A program made the position numbers and the translations under genes. Below the pieces are notes generated by a model. The model ran no database searches and had not been told where the DNA came from. It was given only the letters and a program-made list of their open reading frames with translations. From assembly GCA_052033935.1 (NCBI GenBank), contig JBPOJE010000012.1, positions 24,453-88,452 of the forward strand: a stretch of DNA of 64,000 bases. The letters run 5' to 3'. This document shows, piece after piece, positions 46,430 to 55,496 of the stretch. The stretch is from JAGVUD01 sp052033935 (GTDB lineage: Bacteria > Armatimonadota > UBA5829 > DSUL01). Every line of letters begins with the position of its first letter. Position 1 is the stretch's first letter.

Positions 46430-48193
46430 ATGACTGATACCAAACTCGCCGCCCGGAAGCTTCTGTCCGGGAACGAGGCGATTGCCAGAGCCGCCTGGGA
46501 AGCGGGAGTACGCGTTGCTTCTGGCTACCCTGGAACCCCTTCCACCGAGATTCTCGAAAACCTTGCCCGATACCCCGATGTGTACTGCGAATGGGCTCCC
46601 AACGAGAAAGTGAGCCTCGAAGTTGTCGCGGGCGCCAGCTTCGGCGGGGCAAGGGCTCTTGCCACCATGAAGCATGTCGGAGTCAACGTGGCCGCCGACC
46701 CGCTTATGACATTTGCCTACACGGGGGTCAACGGGGGCGCCGTCATTGTCAGCGCCGATGACCCCGGAATGGCCAGTTCTCAGAACGAGCAGGACAACCG
46801 GCATTTTGGCAGGATGGCCTCCATCCCGGTGCTGGAGCCATCGGACAGCCAGGAAGCTTACGAGTTCACGCTTCTCGCATTCGAGATTTCCGAGCGCTTC
46901 GACACGCCCGTGATGTTGCGCACCACCACCCGAGTGGCGCACAGCGCGGGGCCGGTCACTTTCGGCGGGCGGCAGAACCCGGATCTTCCCGCATTCCAGA
47001 AGAACCCGGGCAAATATGTAATGGTGCCCGCCAACGCGAAGCGTAGGCACACGAGCGTGCTCGAACGAGAACGGCTGCTGAAAGCATTCGCCGAAGAGAC
47101 CCCGATCAACCGAGTCGAGAAGCGCGGGGTGATGGGAGTTGTCGCGTCTGGCGTCGCCTATCAGCACGTCTGCGAAGCCTTCCCCGAAGCCAGCGTGCTC
47201 AAGCTCGGAATGACCTGGCCGCTCCCCGAACAGAAGATCCGCAAGTTTGCCGCAAGCGTCGAGCGCCTCATCGTCGTCGAAGAACTCGATCCGTTCATCG
47301 AGACCGAGATCCGGGCAATGGGCATTGCTTGCGACGGCAAGAATTTGATTCCGCGCGAGGGCGAACTCGATCCCGTTATCGTGAAGGGCGCCATTGAAGG
47401 CTCCGGTCCGCCGCCCGCGCCGCCGTCCGCTCTGCCCGGACGCCCGCCGGTGTTGTGCCCGGGGTGCCCGCACCGCGGCGTGTTCTGGCTGCTGAACAGA
47501 ATGCGCGCCGTCGTGCCGGGCGACATCGGCTGCTACACGCTCGGGGCGCTCCCGCCGCTCGAATCGCTCGATATCTGCATCTCCATGGGCGCGTCTGTCG
47601 GCAGCGCAATCGGCATGCACCGCGCGCGCCGCGAAGACGATACCCGCCCGCAGGTTGCCGTCATCGGAGATTCCACGTTCCTGCACTCCGGAATCAGCGG
47701 GCTTATTGATGCGGTTTACAATCAGACCCCCATCACGCTCGTGATCCTCGACAACAGGACGACAGCAATGACAGGGGGGCAGGAGCATCCAGGCACGGGC
47801 AAGACGCTGATGGGGGCCAGCGCGCCTGAGATAGACCTCCTTCGCCTCTGCGAGGCGACCGGGGCCGAGTATGTGGTCCGCGTTGATCCGCTGAACCTTC
47901 AGGAAGCCCGGGCGGCAATCGAGCAGGGTCTGGCCTTCGACGGGCCGGCGGTGATCATCGCCACGAGCCCCTGCGTGTTGCGGGCCCGCGTCACGTCCGA
48001 GGCGCTGGTTGTTGATACCGAAGCCTGCTCGGCTTGCCAGCTCTGCTTCAAACTGGGGTGCCCGGCGCTGTCGGCGGACCCTTCAGCCGAAAAGAAGGGC
48101 CGCCAGTGCGCGACCATTGACGAGAGCCTGTGCAACGGGTGCCGAATCTGCGAGCAGATGTGCCCGAAGCATGCCGTGGAGGTCAGCAAGTGA
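46430..48193 (+). CDS. iorA: Indolepyruvate:ferredoxin oxidoreductase alpha subunit
   Basis: The 587-residue protein converts aryl or other 2-oxo acids plus CoA to acyl-CoA, CO2 and reduced ferredoxin. It has the pyruvate-oxidoreductase N-terminal domain (GNEAIARAAWEAGVRVASGY) and TPP-binding segments GDIGCYTLG and VIGDSTFLHSGISGL. A C-terminal two-cluster ferredoxin domain (CSACQLCFKLGCP; CNGCRICEQMCP) completes it. That is the standard IorA layout. Its stop overlaps the iorB GTG start (GTGA). Confidence 0.92.
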   Translation: MTDTKLAARKLLSGNEAIARAAWEAGVRVASGYPGTPSTEILENLARYPDVYCEWAPNEKVSLEVVAGASFGGARALATMKHVGVNVAADPLMTFAYTGVNGGAVIVSADDPGMASSQNEQDNRHFGRMASIPVLEPSDSQEAYEFTLLAFEISERFDTPVMLRTTTRVAHSAGPVTFGGRQNPDLPAFQKNPGKYVMVPANAKRRHTSVLERERLLKAFAEETPINRVEKRGVMGVVASGVAYQHVCEAFPEASVLKLGMTWPLPEQKIRKFAASVERLIVVEELDPFIETEIRAMGIACDGKNLIPREGELDPVIVKGAIEGSGPPPAPPSALPGRPPVLCPGCPHRGVFWLLNRMRAVVPGDIGCYTLGALPPLESLDICISMGASVGSAIGMHRARREDDTRPQVAVIGDSTFLHSGISGLIDAVYNQTPITLVILDNRTTAMTGGQEHPGTGKTLMGASAPEIDLLRLCEATGAEYVVRVDPLNLQEARAAIEQGLAFDGPAVIIATSPCVLRARVTSEALVVDTEACSACQLCFKLGCPALSADPSAEKKGRQCATIDESLCNGCRICEQMCPKHAVEVSK

Positions 48194-48798
48194 GCGCAAC
48201 AAGCATACGAATCGTCGGGGTCGGGGGGCAGGGCATCATTCTTGCCAGCAATCTTCTGAGCGAAGTCGCGCTGGCGGCAGGTCTGGAGGTGAAAAAGGCA
48301 GAAGCCCACGGCATGAGCCAGCGGGGCGGAAGCGTAACCTCAGATGTGCGCTTTGGAGATGCCGTCCATTCGCCGATAATCGGCGTGGGAGACGTGGATT
48401 CGCTGGTTGCTTTCGAGCGGCTGGAGGCGCTGCGGGCGCTGTCGGCGCTGAAACCGGGCGCCGCCATCGTGCTGAACCGCCAGTCCATCGCGCCCATGCC
48501 CGTGCTTTCCGGAAAGGCGCAGTATCCGGCGGATATCGAACAAACGTTGGCCCGGGAAGCAGGCCGGATCGTCCCCGTGGATGGCCCGCTCATCGCTGAA
48601 GCGCTCGGCGATCCCCGGGTCATCAACTCGGCGGTCCTCGGAGCGCTCTCCACGCTACTGCCTTTCTCCGATGAGCAGTGGCGGGCCGCCTACGAACAGA
48701 GGCTAAAGAAGAAAGGTCTCGAGGTCAACCTCAGGGCCTTTGAGGAAGGGAAGAACCAGGCCGCCGCGGCGTCTTTATCAGGAGTGAGTGGTATATGA
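48190..48798 (+). CDS. iorB: Indolepyruvate:ferredoxin oxidoreductase beta subunit
   Basis: The 202-residue gamma-type 2-oxoacid oxidoreductase subunit has the dinucleotide-like motif IRIVGVGGQGIILASNLL and the family hallmark AHGMSQRGGSV. I chose GTG 48190 because it sits at the iorA stop and gives the family N-terminus. The upstream in-frame reading would intrude into iorA. The stop overlaps the symporter ATG (ATGA), so all three genes are coupled. Confidence 0.92.
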   Translation: MSATSIRIVGVGGQGIILASNLLSEVALAAGLEVKKAEAHGMSQRGGSVTSDVRFGDAVHSPIIGVGDVDSLVAFERLEALRALSALKPGAAIVLNRQSIAPMPVLSGKAQYPADIEQTLAREAGRIVPVDGPLIAEALGDPRVINSAVLGALSTLLPFSDEQWRAAYEQRLKKKGLEVNLRAFEEGKNQAAAASLSGVSGI

Positions 48799-50309
48799 AG
48801 ATCGCTGTCATCATCATCTACATCCTTGCCAATCTCGGCATCGGCTACTGGGCCATGAGCCGGAACAAGAATGTGTCCGACTTCTTCCTTGGCGGCAGAA
48901 ACATCGGGCCGTGGATGTCCGCTCTTGCCTATGGCACGACGTACTTCTCCGCCGTGCTCTTCGTCGGGTACGCCGGACGCCTGGGGTGGGGCTTCGGCAT
49001 GGGCGTCATGTGGATCGTCATCGGCAATGTCATTCTCGGGAGCTTCCTCGCGTGGAAGATTCTCGGAGCGCCCACCCGCAACATGACCGTCCGCCTGTCC
49101 GCGCTCACTATGCCCGAGTTCCTGGAAGCCCGGTACGGCTCCAGCTTCCTCAAGGCGATCTCCGCCATCGTCATCTTCTGCCTGCTGGTCCCGTATTCGG
49201 CCTCGGTGTATATGGGTTTGTCCTATCTTTTCAAGGCAAACTTTAACATGTCCTACACCGTGGCGCTGTCCAGCCTCGCTATCATGACTGGCCTCTACCT
49301 CATTATGGGCGGCTACTTCGCCCTCACGCTCACCGACTTCATCCGCGGCATTATCGAGGTCGCTGGCGTCTTCGTGATGGTGATCTTCCTGACGAGCCTT
49401 CACGGCGGGCTGCCCGTCGCGGCGCATCGTCTTATGGCGCCCGAGTATATGCCCGCCTTACAGAAGGCTGCCACGCTCGACAACGGCCTGCTCGTTCCAG
49501 GCTGGCTTATCCTGTTCTGCCTAGTCGTCGTCACGAGCCTGGGGCCCTGGGGCCTGCCGCAGATGGTGCAGAAGTTCTACTCGATCAAGAGCGTATCCGA
49601 CATCACCCGCACCATGTGGGTGGCCAGCATCTTTTCGTTGATCATCGCGTTCGGGGCGTACTTTACCGGCGCGCTCACGCATCTGTTCTACCCGACGCCT
49701 CCCGCCGAGATCATGGTCGGCGGCAAGCCGGACCTCGATCAGCTCATGCCGTTCTTCCTCGTGACCGAGACCCCGGCGTGGGTGTCGCTCGTCATCCTGC
49801 TGCTCATCTTCAGCGCGTCCATGTCAAGCCTGTCGTCGCTGGTGCTCGTTGCGTCGTCGGCGATTGTCATTGACCTACTCGGCGGCAGCAAGCAGGAGGC
49901 CAGCAAGAACTCAATGACGCTGATGCGCGTGTTTTGCGCCGTCTTCGTCGCCCTCTCCCTCTACGTCGCCTACTACCGCTTCGACTTCATCATGAACCTG
50001 ATGGTGATGAGTTGGGGAGCGCTCGCGGGGTCGTTCCTCGCACCGTTCGTGTACGGCTTGTTCTGGCGGCGCGCCACGAAGGCTGCTGCCATCACGAGCT
50101 TCCTCGTCGGCCTCACGCTTTCGCTGGGGTTGTCGTTCTATCTCGGCAAGAATGGAGTTCCGATCGCGGGGGCCGTCGCAATATTCGTGCCGCTCATCGT
50201 GATGCCTATCGTCTCGCTGTTGACTCCCGCTCCAGAGGCCGACCGGGTGGCAAGAGCCTTCGGATCCGGCGAGACAGAAGCCTCCGCTGCCGAGCCTGCG
50301 CGGGTCTAA
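48795..50309 (+). CDS. Sodium:solute symporter (SSS family)
   Basis: The 504-residue inner-membrane transporter has about 13 hydrophobic helices. MSRNKNVSDFFLGGRNIGPW is the conserved SSF N-terminal loop, and FSASMSSLSSLVLVASSAIV is the Na-site helix. Translational coupling to iorAB suggests it imports the substrate of that pathway, perhaps an aryl acid, 2-oxo acid or amino acid. The exact ligand cannot be read from sequence. A bidirectional terminator follows. Confidence 0.88.
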   Translation: MKIAVIIIYILANLGIGYWAMSRNKNVSDFFLGGRNIGPWMSALAYGTTYFSAVLFVGYAGRLGWGFGMGVMWIVIGNVILGSFLAWKILGAPTRNMTVRLSALTMPEFLEARYGSSFLKAISAIVIFCLLVPYSASVYMGLSYLFKANFNMSYTVALSSLAIMTGLYLIMGGYFALTLTDFIRGIIEVAGVFVMVIFLTSLHGGLPVAAHRLMAPEYMPALQKAATLDNGLLVPGWLILFCLVVVTSLGPWGLPQMVQKFYSIKSVSDITRTMWVASIFSLIIAFGAYFTGALTHLFYPTPPAEIMVGGKPDLDQLMPFFLVTETPAWVSLVILLLIFSASMSSLSSLVLVASSAIVIDLLGGSKQEASKNSMTLMRVFCAVFVALSLYVAYYRFDFIMNLMVMSWGALAGSFLAPFVYGLFWRRATKAAAITSFLVGLTLSLGLSFYLGKNGVPIAGAVAIFVPLIVMPIVSLLTPAPEADRVARAFGSGETEASAAEPARV

Positions 50310-50336
50310 CCGCGGGCCGTTACGCTGTCTTTACAA

Positions 50337-50372
50337 AAAGGCCTCCCGCCGTTGCGGCGGGAGGCCTTTCAA
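50337..50372. terminator. Bidirectional intrinsic terminator
   Basis: The perfect 14-bp stem AAAGGCCTCCCGCC-GTTGC-GGCGGGAGGCCTTT has A-rich and T-rich flanks that serve both the plus-strand iorAB-symporter unit and the convergent minus-strand outer-membrane gene. Confidence 0.9.
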
Positions 50373-50400
50373 CAATCTGAGTTCGCGGTTTTTCGCACGG

Positions 50401-51507
50401 CTAGAATCCGGTAAACAGCTCCAGCAACGTGATGTCGTCCCGGACGTCCTCGGCCCCGCCGCCCGGATCCTCCATGTTGCGCTCATACTCGAGCTGCAGC
50501 CACACGCTCGGACGCAGAGGCTTCACCAGCGACAGAGATATCTGCCGCTTGTCCCAGGTGTACTGGTTGCTGGTTGGAGCCATGTCCATATCAACCCCGG
50601 CGTACCGGGCGAAGAACTTGGGTTTCATCCCCTGGGGTTGGTAGCCTGCCGTTATCTCCCAGCCGCTGTGGTCTATGTCGCTCGTCTCCGCAAGCAAATA
50701 CTGTCCCTGCAGCAGGTAGTTGCCCGAAGGCCAGAAGGCGTACACCCCGTAGCGGTTGTGCGTTTTGGACGTATGAGTGTTGCTCTTGAATTCGGCGTTC
50801 AGGAAGTCGAGATCGGATTGGTCGAGGTGCCCGAAGGAGCCGGTAATGCCGAACTTCGCCCCGTTCTTCAGGGTGATCCCGTACTTGCCCTCAATCTGCA
50901 GCGTCTCATTGATATCGTGCGGTACATCCCGGTCGGCAAGGTTCTTGACCAGGTTGGTGCCGTCCAGCGTCACGTCTCCGATCGCCCGGTTGCCGATGCG
51001 CATCCCGGTCACCACAGCAATGCCCGCCTCGTAGTGCTTGCTGTCCACGAAATACTGGATTCCCTGCGCCCTGTCCTGGGTGAAGGCCTCGGAGAAGATG
51101 CCGTAGTTCGTGGTCTTCCGGTTGGGGTAGGTCGGTGTGATGGCAAAAGCCATCCTTCGCCCTTTGCCCACGCGCAGAGTCCCCGGGTTCAGCTTGATGT
51201 CTGTGTATGCGCTCTCGAGGTAGATCCTGCTGGGCTCCGCCACCTCCTTCGCCGGGACGAAGGGGTGATAGTACACCTCCACATACGCCGACAGTTTCGG
51301 GTCAATCTGTGCCGCCGCGGAAAGCGATACTCTGTCCGTTCGGAATCGCGTCGGTCCTCCCTGTGGCTGGTATATCCGGTTCAGAGTGTACCCGTGCCAC
51401 ACGATGTCGGCGGCTTGCACGCCGCTGCTGGTGAGGGGTGTGAACCCGCCTGACAGCACAGCCAGTGCCAAGCAGGCGGCAAGCCCCCATACTGCTCGTT
51501 TCGGCAC
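50401..51507 (-). CDS. Porin-like outer-membrane beta-barrel protein
   Basis: The 368-residue product has a signal peptide (AACLALAVLSGGFTPL...VQAAD) and alternating amphipathic strands throughout (for example ISLSLVKPLRPSVWLQLEYE). It ends in Phe (LELFTGF), the usual barrel-assembly signal. No plug or OmpA domain is present. It probably forms a channel or a specific outer-membrane pore. Its placement between the iorAB-symporter and the paaK genes suggests that it admits the same class of compound. Confidence 0.7.
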   Translation of the reverse strand: MPKRAVWGLAACLALAVLSGGFTPLTSSGVQAADIVWHGYTLNRIYQPQGGPTRFRTDRVSLSAAAQIDPKLSAYVEVYYHPFVPAKEVAEPSRIYLESAYTDIKLNPGTLRVGKGRRMAFAITPTYPNRKTTNYGIFSEAFTQDRAQGIQYFVDSKHYEAGIAVVTGMRIGNRAIGDVTLDGTNLVKNLADRDVPHDINETLQIEGKYGITLKNGAKFGITGSFGHLDQSDLDFLNAEFKSNTHTSKTHNRYGVYAFWPSGNYLLQGQYLLAETSDIDHSGWEITAGYQPQGMKPKFFARYAGVDMDMAPTSNQYTWDKRQISLSLVKPLRPSVWLQLEYERNMEDPGGGAEDVRDDITLLELFTGF

Positions 51508-51590
51508 AATCAGCTCCTTCCACTTCTCCTGTGGCCATCTTGGCTGCAGGCCGGCTCATCCTCCGTCTGACGCCGCGCCGAAGCGCGTGG

Positions 51591-52922
51591 TCAGAGCACC
51601 CTCTTGTCTATAACCCTCTTCGCCTTTCCCTGACTCCTCTGTATGGACTTCGGCTCAACGAGCGAGACGATCGGGGTAATCCCGCACCTTGATTGCACCC
51701 GCTCGCGTACCCTCTTCTCCAGTGCAACGAGTTGGGCCATGCTGCCCTCGAATATGTCCGGTGTAACTTCCACGCGGATCTCAATCTGGTCGAGTGCGCC
51801 CACCCGCTCGAGCACGAGCTCGTACTGCGGCTCCACGCCCTTGATCTCCAGCAAAACCGCCTCAATCTGGGACGGAAAGACGTTCACGCCGCGGATGATC
51901 ATCATATCATCGGTCCGCCCGGTGACTTTCGCCATCCGCCACTGTGTGCGCCCGCACACGCACGGCTCGGTAATCAACCGCGTCAGGTCGTGTGTTCTGT
52001 AGCGCAGCAGGGGGATCCCTTCCTTGGTGATGGTTGTCAGCACCAGTTCGCCCGCGCAGCCGGGCGGAAGAACCTCCTCCGTCTCCGGATTGATGATTTC
52101 CGGATAGAAGTGGTCCTCGTTGATGTGCATGCCGCACTTCGCCAGGCATTCCCCCGAAACCCCCGGCCCCATCACCTCGGACAGCCCGTAGTTATCGGTG
52201 GCCAGAATCTGCAGCTTCGCTTCCAGCTCCTTGTGCAGCATATCGCTCGATGCTTCCGCCCCGAACAGCCCCACGCGCAGTTCCAGGTCGTCGGCGCTGA
52301 GTCCGCTGTCATCGAGCACTTCGGCAATGTGCAGCGCGTAGCTGGGAGTCCCCACCAGCGCAGTTACGCCGAAGTCACGCATGATCTGTACCTGCCGTTC
52401 GGTGTTCCCGCTCGAAAGGGGCACCACCGACGCGCCCACACGCTCCATCCCCTGATGGAGCCCGAAAGCTCCCGTAAACAGCCCGTATCCGAATGATATC
52501 TGCACGATGTCGTGCTTCGTAACGCCCGCGGCGGTAATAACCCGCGCCACGCACTCCGACCAGTTGAGCATGTCGCGCCTGGTGTAGCCGACCACGGTGG
52601 AAAGCCCCGTTGTCCCCGACGAAGCGTGGATTCGGACGATGTCCTTCAAGGGAGCGGCGAAGAGGCGATACGGGTACGCGTCCCTCAGGTCGTCTTTCAC
52701 TGTCAGGGGCAGGGCGGCGATGTCTTCGAGCTTGCGCACATCGCCCGGCTTCATGCCGATGGAGTCCATGCGATCTCGATAGAAGGGAACACGATCGTAG
52801 GCGCGCTGCATCGTCTGAACCATGCGCTCAAGCTGAAGCTGCCTGAGTTGATCCCGGTCCATCTTCTCCACCCGCGGGTTCCAGATTCTGTGTTTGAGAG
52901 GGGGTAGTTTGGTGTTTGCCAT
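51591..52922 (-). CDS. paaK: Phenylacetate-CoA ligase family protein (second copy)
   Basis: The 443-residue adenylate-forming enzyme carries the ATP motif HASSGTTGLSTVVGYTR and LRYRTHDLTRLI, and ends in QRSQGKAKRV, typical of PaaK. It activates aryl acids to aryl-CoA with ATP. I chose ATG 52922 (MANTKLPP), 4 nt after the ACT gene; a longer reading overlaps that gene. It is clearly related to, but different from, the copy at 53355-54692. Confidence 0.9.
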   Translation of the reverse strand: MANTKLPPLKHRIWNPRVEKMDRDQLRQLQLERMVQTMQRAYDRVPFYRDRMDSIGMKPGDVRKLEDIAALPLTVKDDLRDAYPYRLFAAPLKDIVRIHASSGTTGLSTVVGYTRRDMLNWSECVARVITAAGVTKHDIVQISFGYGLFTGAFGLHQGMERVGASVVPLSSGNTERQVQIMRDFGVTALVGTPSYALHIAEVLDDSGLSADDLELRVGLFGAEASSDMLHKELEAKLQILATDNYGLSEVMGPGVSGECLAKCGMHINEDHFYPEIINPETEEVLPPGCAGELVLTTITKEGIPLLRYRTHDLTRLITEPCVCGRTQWRMAKVTGRTDDMMIIRGVNVFPSQIEAVLLEIKGVEPQYELVLERVGALDQIEIRVEVTPDIFEGSMAQLVALEKRVRERVQSRCGITPIVSLVEPKSIQRSQGKAKRVIDKRVL

Positions 52923-52926
52923 GGCG

Positions 52927-53358
52927 CTACAGTGTGTGTACCTGCTCTCCACTCAGAAGAGTCATTCCCGCATCAACAAGCCTTGTTCGCGCGGATTCCG
53001 TGTCTTCCGAACGCAGCACGACAATCGCGTTCTCGCCGCTCTTGCCAACGAAAGCGTAGAGGTATTCGATGTTCACGTCCTGGTCAGCAAGGCAGCGGAT
53101 GATCTTCGCCAGTCCTCCCGGGCGGTCTTCCACCTCCACCGCGAGCACTTCCGTTTCGCTGGCAGTGAAGCCCCGCTCCATCAGCGCCTGACGCGCCCGC
53201 ACGGGGTCGCTAACAATCAGCCGCAGTAAGCCGTAGTCTATCGTGTCCGCTATGGACGCCGCGCGGATGTTTACGTCGTGTTCCGCCAGAGCTTCCGTCA
53301 CATCCGCCAGGCGGCCCCGCTTGTTCTCAAGAAATACTGTTATCTGGCTGACCTTCAT
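52927..53358 (-). CDS. Tandem ACT-domain protein
   Basis: The 143-residue protein is made of two ACT domains (KVSQITVFLENKRGRLADV; EVLAVEVEDRPGGLAKII), each a small ligand-binding fold for amino acids. Stand-alone ACT proteins of this type are commonly found beside paaK and ior genes and are thought to sense aromatic or branched amino acids. Its ATG overlaps the upstream paaK stop (ATGA), and the second paaK follows after 4 nt. Confidence 0.88.
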   Translation of the reverse strand: MKVSQITVFLENKRGRLADVTEALAEHDVNIRAASIADTIDYGLLRLIVSDPVRARQALMERGFTASETEVLAVEVEDRPGGLAKIIRCLADQDVNIEYLYAFVGKSGENAIVVLRSEDTESARTRLVDAGMTLLSGEQVHTL

Positions 53359-54692
53359 AGGCCCAGGTCCCTTCTATCCACCACCCGCTTTGCCTTACCT
53401 TCGCTGCGGGTTATTGACTTCGGCTCAACAAGCCGAACCTTCACTCCAAGACCGAGCACGCTCTCAAGTTCCTTTGCGATCTTGCGCTCCAGTCCTTCCA
53501 GGTGCCGGACCTCGTCCGACACCACCGACTCCGACACCTCCACCCACAGTTCAACGTCGTCCATGCGCCCCGGCTGCCGGTCCACCACAAGCTGGTAGTG
53601 CGGCTCGGTGCCTTCCACCTCGCCCAAAACCTGCTCGATCTGCGAGGGGAACACGTTCACGCCCCGGATGATCAGCATGTCGTCCGTGCGGCCCGATATC
53701 TTTGCCATTCGCCGCAGCGTCCGCCCGCACGGGCAGTCGCCCTTGTGCAGCTTGGTGATGTCACGCGTGCGGTAGCGAATGAGCGGCAGGCCGGTCTTGG
53801 TGAGTGTCGTGAAGACCAGCTCACCGTGCATTCCGTCAGGAACATTCTCCAGCGTCTGCGAGTTGATGATCTCCGGGAAGAAGTGGTCTTCCGCAATGTG
53901 GAGGCCCTGCTGAGCCAGGCACTCATAGGCGACGCCGGGCCCGATTACCTCCGAAAGCCCGTAGATGTCCACTGCCCTGATGCACAGCGATCGCTCGATC
54001 TCGCCCCGCATGCTCTCCGACCACGGCTCCGCGCCGCAGAATCCGACCCGGAGAGGGAGCTCCTCAAAGTTCGTGCCGCTTTCGCGGCCGGCTTCACCCA
54101 GGAGGATGGCGTACGATGGCGTGCAGCAGATTGCCGTCGTCCCGAAGTCCCGCATTATCTGAAGCTGCCGTTTGGTGTTGCCCGTGCTTGTGGGGATCAC
54201 GCTGGCGCCCACCTTCGAGGCGCCGTAATGCCCACCCAGGCCGCCCGTAAACAGGCCGTAGCCGTACGAGTTCTGCAGGATGTCGTTCGGCCCTACACCG
54301 CCGGCGGCGAAGGTCCGTCCCATCACTTCGCCCCATATCTCGATATCGCCGCGGGTATAGCCGACCACCGTCGGTTTCCCTGTAGTGCCCGAAGACGCGT
54401 GAATCTCGATGATCTCTGTCAACGGGGCGCTGAACAGCCCGAACGGATACGCCTCGCGGAAGTCGTCTTTCTCTAGGAATGGCAGCTTCCACAGGTCGCT
54501 GATGCCGCGGATATCATCTGCTTTGACGCCGGCCTCGTCCCACTTCCGCCGGTAGATCTCCACCGTTTCGTAAGCGCGTTTGACCACCGCCCGCAGACGC
54601 TCGTCCTGCAGATTACGCAATCTATCGGGCGGCAGACTCTCCACCGCCAGCATTAATTGCTTGCTCGATTCCAGATCCGGCAGAGTCTTCAC
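53355..54692 (-). CDS. paaK: Phenylacetate-CoA ligase family protein (first copy)
   Basis: The 445-residue ligase has the PaaK signature HASSGTTGKPTVVGYTR, IRYRTRDITKLH and a C-terminal lid TRSEGKAKRVVDRR. It forms phenylacetyl-CoA or a related aryl-CoA with AMP release. It is the first gene of the paaK-ACT-paaK unit. Together with IorAB, which gives arylacetyl-CoA from arylpyruvates, it can salvage free arylacetate or run in the reverse, ATP-yielding sense. Confidence 0.92.
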   Translation of the reverse strand: MKTLPDLESSKQLMLAVESLPPDRLRNLQDERLRAVVKRAYETVEIYRRKWDEAGVKADDIRGISDLWKLPFLEKDDFREAYPFGLFSAPLTEIIEIHASSGTTGKPTVVGYTRGDIEIWGEVMGRTFAAGGVGPNDILQNSYGYGLFTGGLGGHYGASKVGASVIPTSTGNTKRQLQIMRDFGTTAICCTPSYAILLGEAGRESGTNFEELPLRVGFCGAEPWSESMRGEIERSLCIRAVDIYGLSEVIGPGVAYECLAQQGLHIAEDHFFPEIINSQTLENVPDGMHGELVFTTLTKTGLPLIRYRTRDITKLHKGDCPCGRTLRRMAKISGRTDDMLIIRGVNVFPSQIEQVLGEVEGTEPHYQLVVDRQPGRMDDVELWVEVSESVVSDEVRHLEGLERKIAKELESVLGLGVKVRLVEPKSITRSEGKAKRVVDRRDLGL

Positions 54693-54824
54693 ATCAAAAC
54701 CTCATCCTACCGGCCAAATCCGGCCGGCAGTGTGCGATTGTAGCAAGTCCCGTCCGAAAACTTCGTCCATGGCATTCTCTCCGCCAGTGACGTGTCTCGG
54801 CAACACGCGCCCGAACGCTGGGTG

Positions 54825-55346
54825 TCAGGCCTGCATCCAGCGCTCCTCCATCGCCAGCATCGCGTCCGGCTGGGAGAGGAAGTCGTACGAATCCTGAATA
54901 ATCTCGAAGTGCCGGACCTCTTCACGCGCGAGAAACTCGAAGAACTTCTTCGCCTCGGGATTGGTGGATATCTCGGCGGCCTTCGCGTAGAGCTGATGCC
55001 CGTGGCGCTCCATGTCCATCGCGGTCCGGTAGGCTTCCATCCGGTCGTCTGTCGCAGCCGCCTGCTCGTACTGCCAGCCGAACTGCTCAAAGATTCCCTT
55101 GACTCCCTTAGCGGCATCCGCTTTGGTGAGCGGCTTGCTCGTGTCCGGTGCCGATGCCACGCCTGTCTCGCCGAACTTCTGGATCACGTCTATATGCTTC
55201 AGCTCTTCCTTTGCCAGGAAGTCGAAAGTCGCCTTCGAGAGCTTGTCCTCACACGCGTCGCGTGATGCGCAGAGCAACTCATAGGCCTCGCGCTCGTTGT
55301 TGACTGCCATGTCGAGGACTTCTTTGGGATCGTTTGGTATGTTCAT
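54825..55346 (-). CDS. Ferritin-like diiron protein
   Basis: In this 173-residue four-helix protein two halves each carry a metal-ligand pattern: NEREAYELL with KEELKHIDVI, and DMERHGHQLY with REEVRHFEII. These are the E and ExxH repeats of rubrerythrin/ferritin-like domains. No rubredoxin domain is present. ATG 55346 has AGGAG upstream; a longer reading adds 11 residues with no better site. A role in iron handling or peroxide reduction is likely. Confidence 0.85.
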   Translation of the reverse strand: MNIPNDPKEVLDMAVNNEREAYELLCASRDACEDKLSKATFDFLAKEELKHIDVIQKFGETGVASAPDTSKPLTKADAAKGVKGIFEQFGWQYEQAAATDDRMEAYRTAMDMERHGHQLYAKAAEISTNPEAKKFFEFLAREEVRHFEIIQDSYDFLSQPDAMLAMEERWMQA

Positions 55347-55496
55347 GTATGGTCTCCTGTCGGCGTTGGGCCTCCCCACTCCTGCACTTTACCCGGAACC
55401 ATCTTCTCCGGGCATGGGCCCAAGACCTCTCGATTATCGAACATTACGCGCAGGTGTGCTATCCTGAAGAGCGACGAAAGGAACCCCGCCGCCGCT

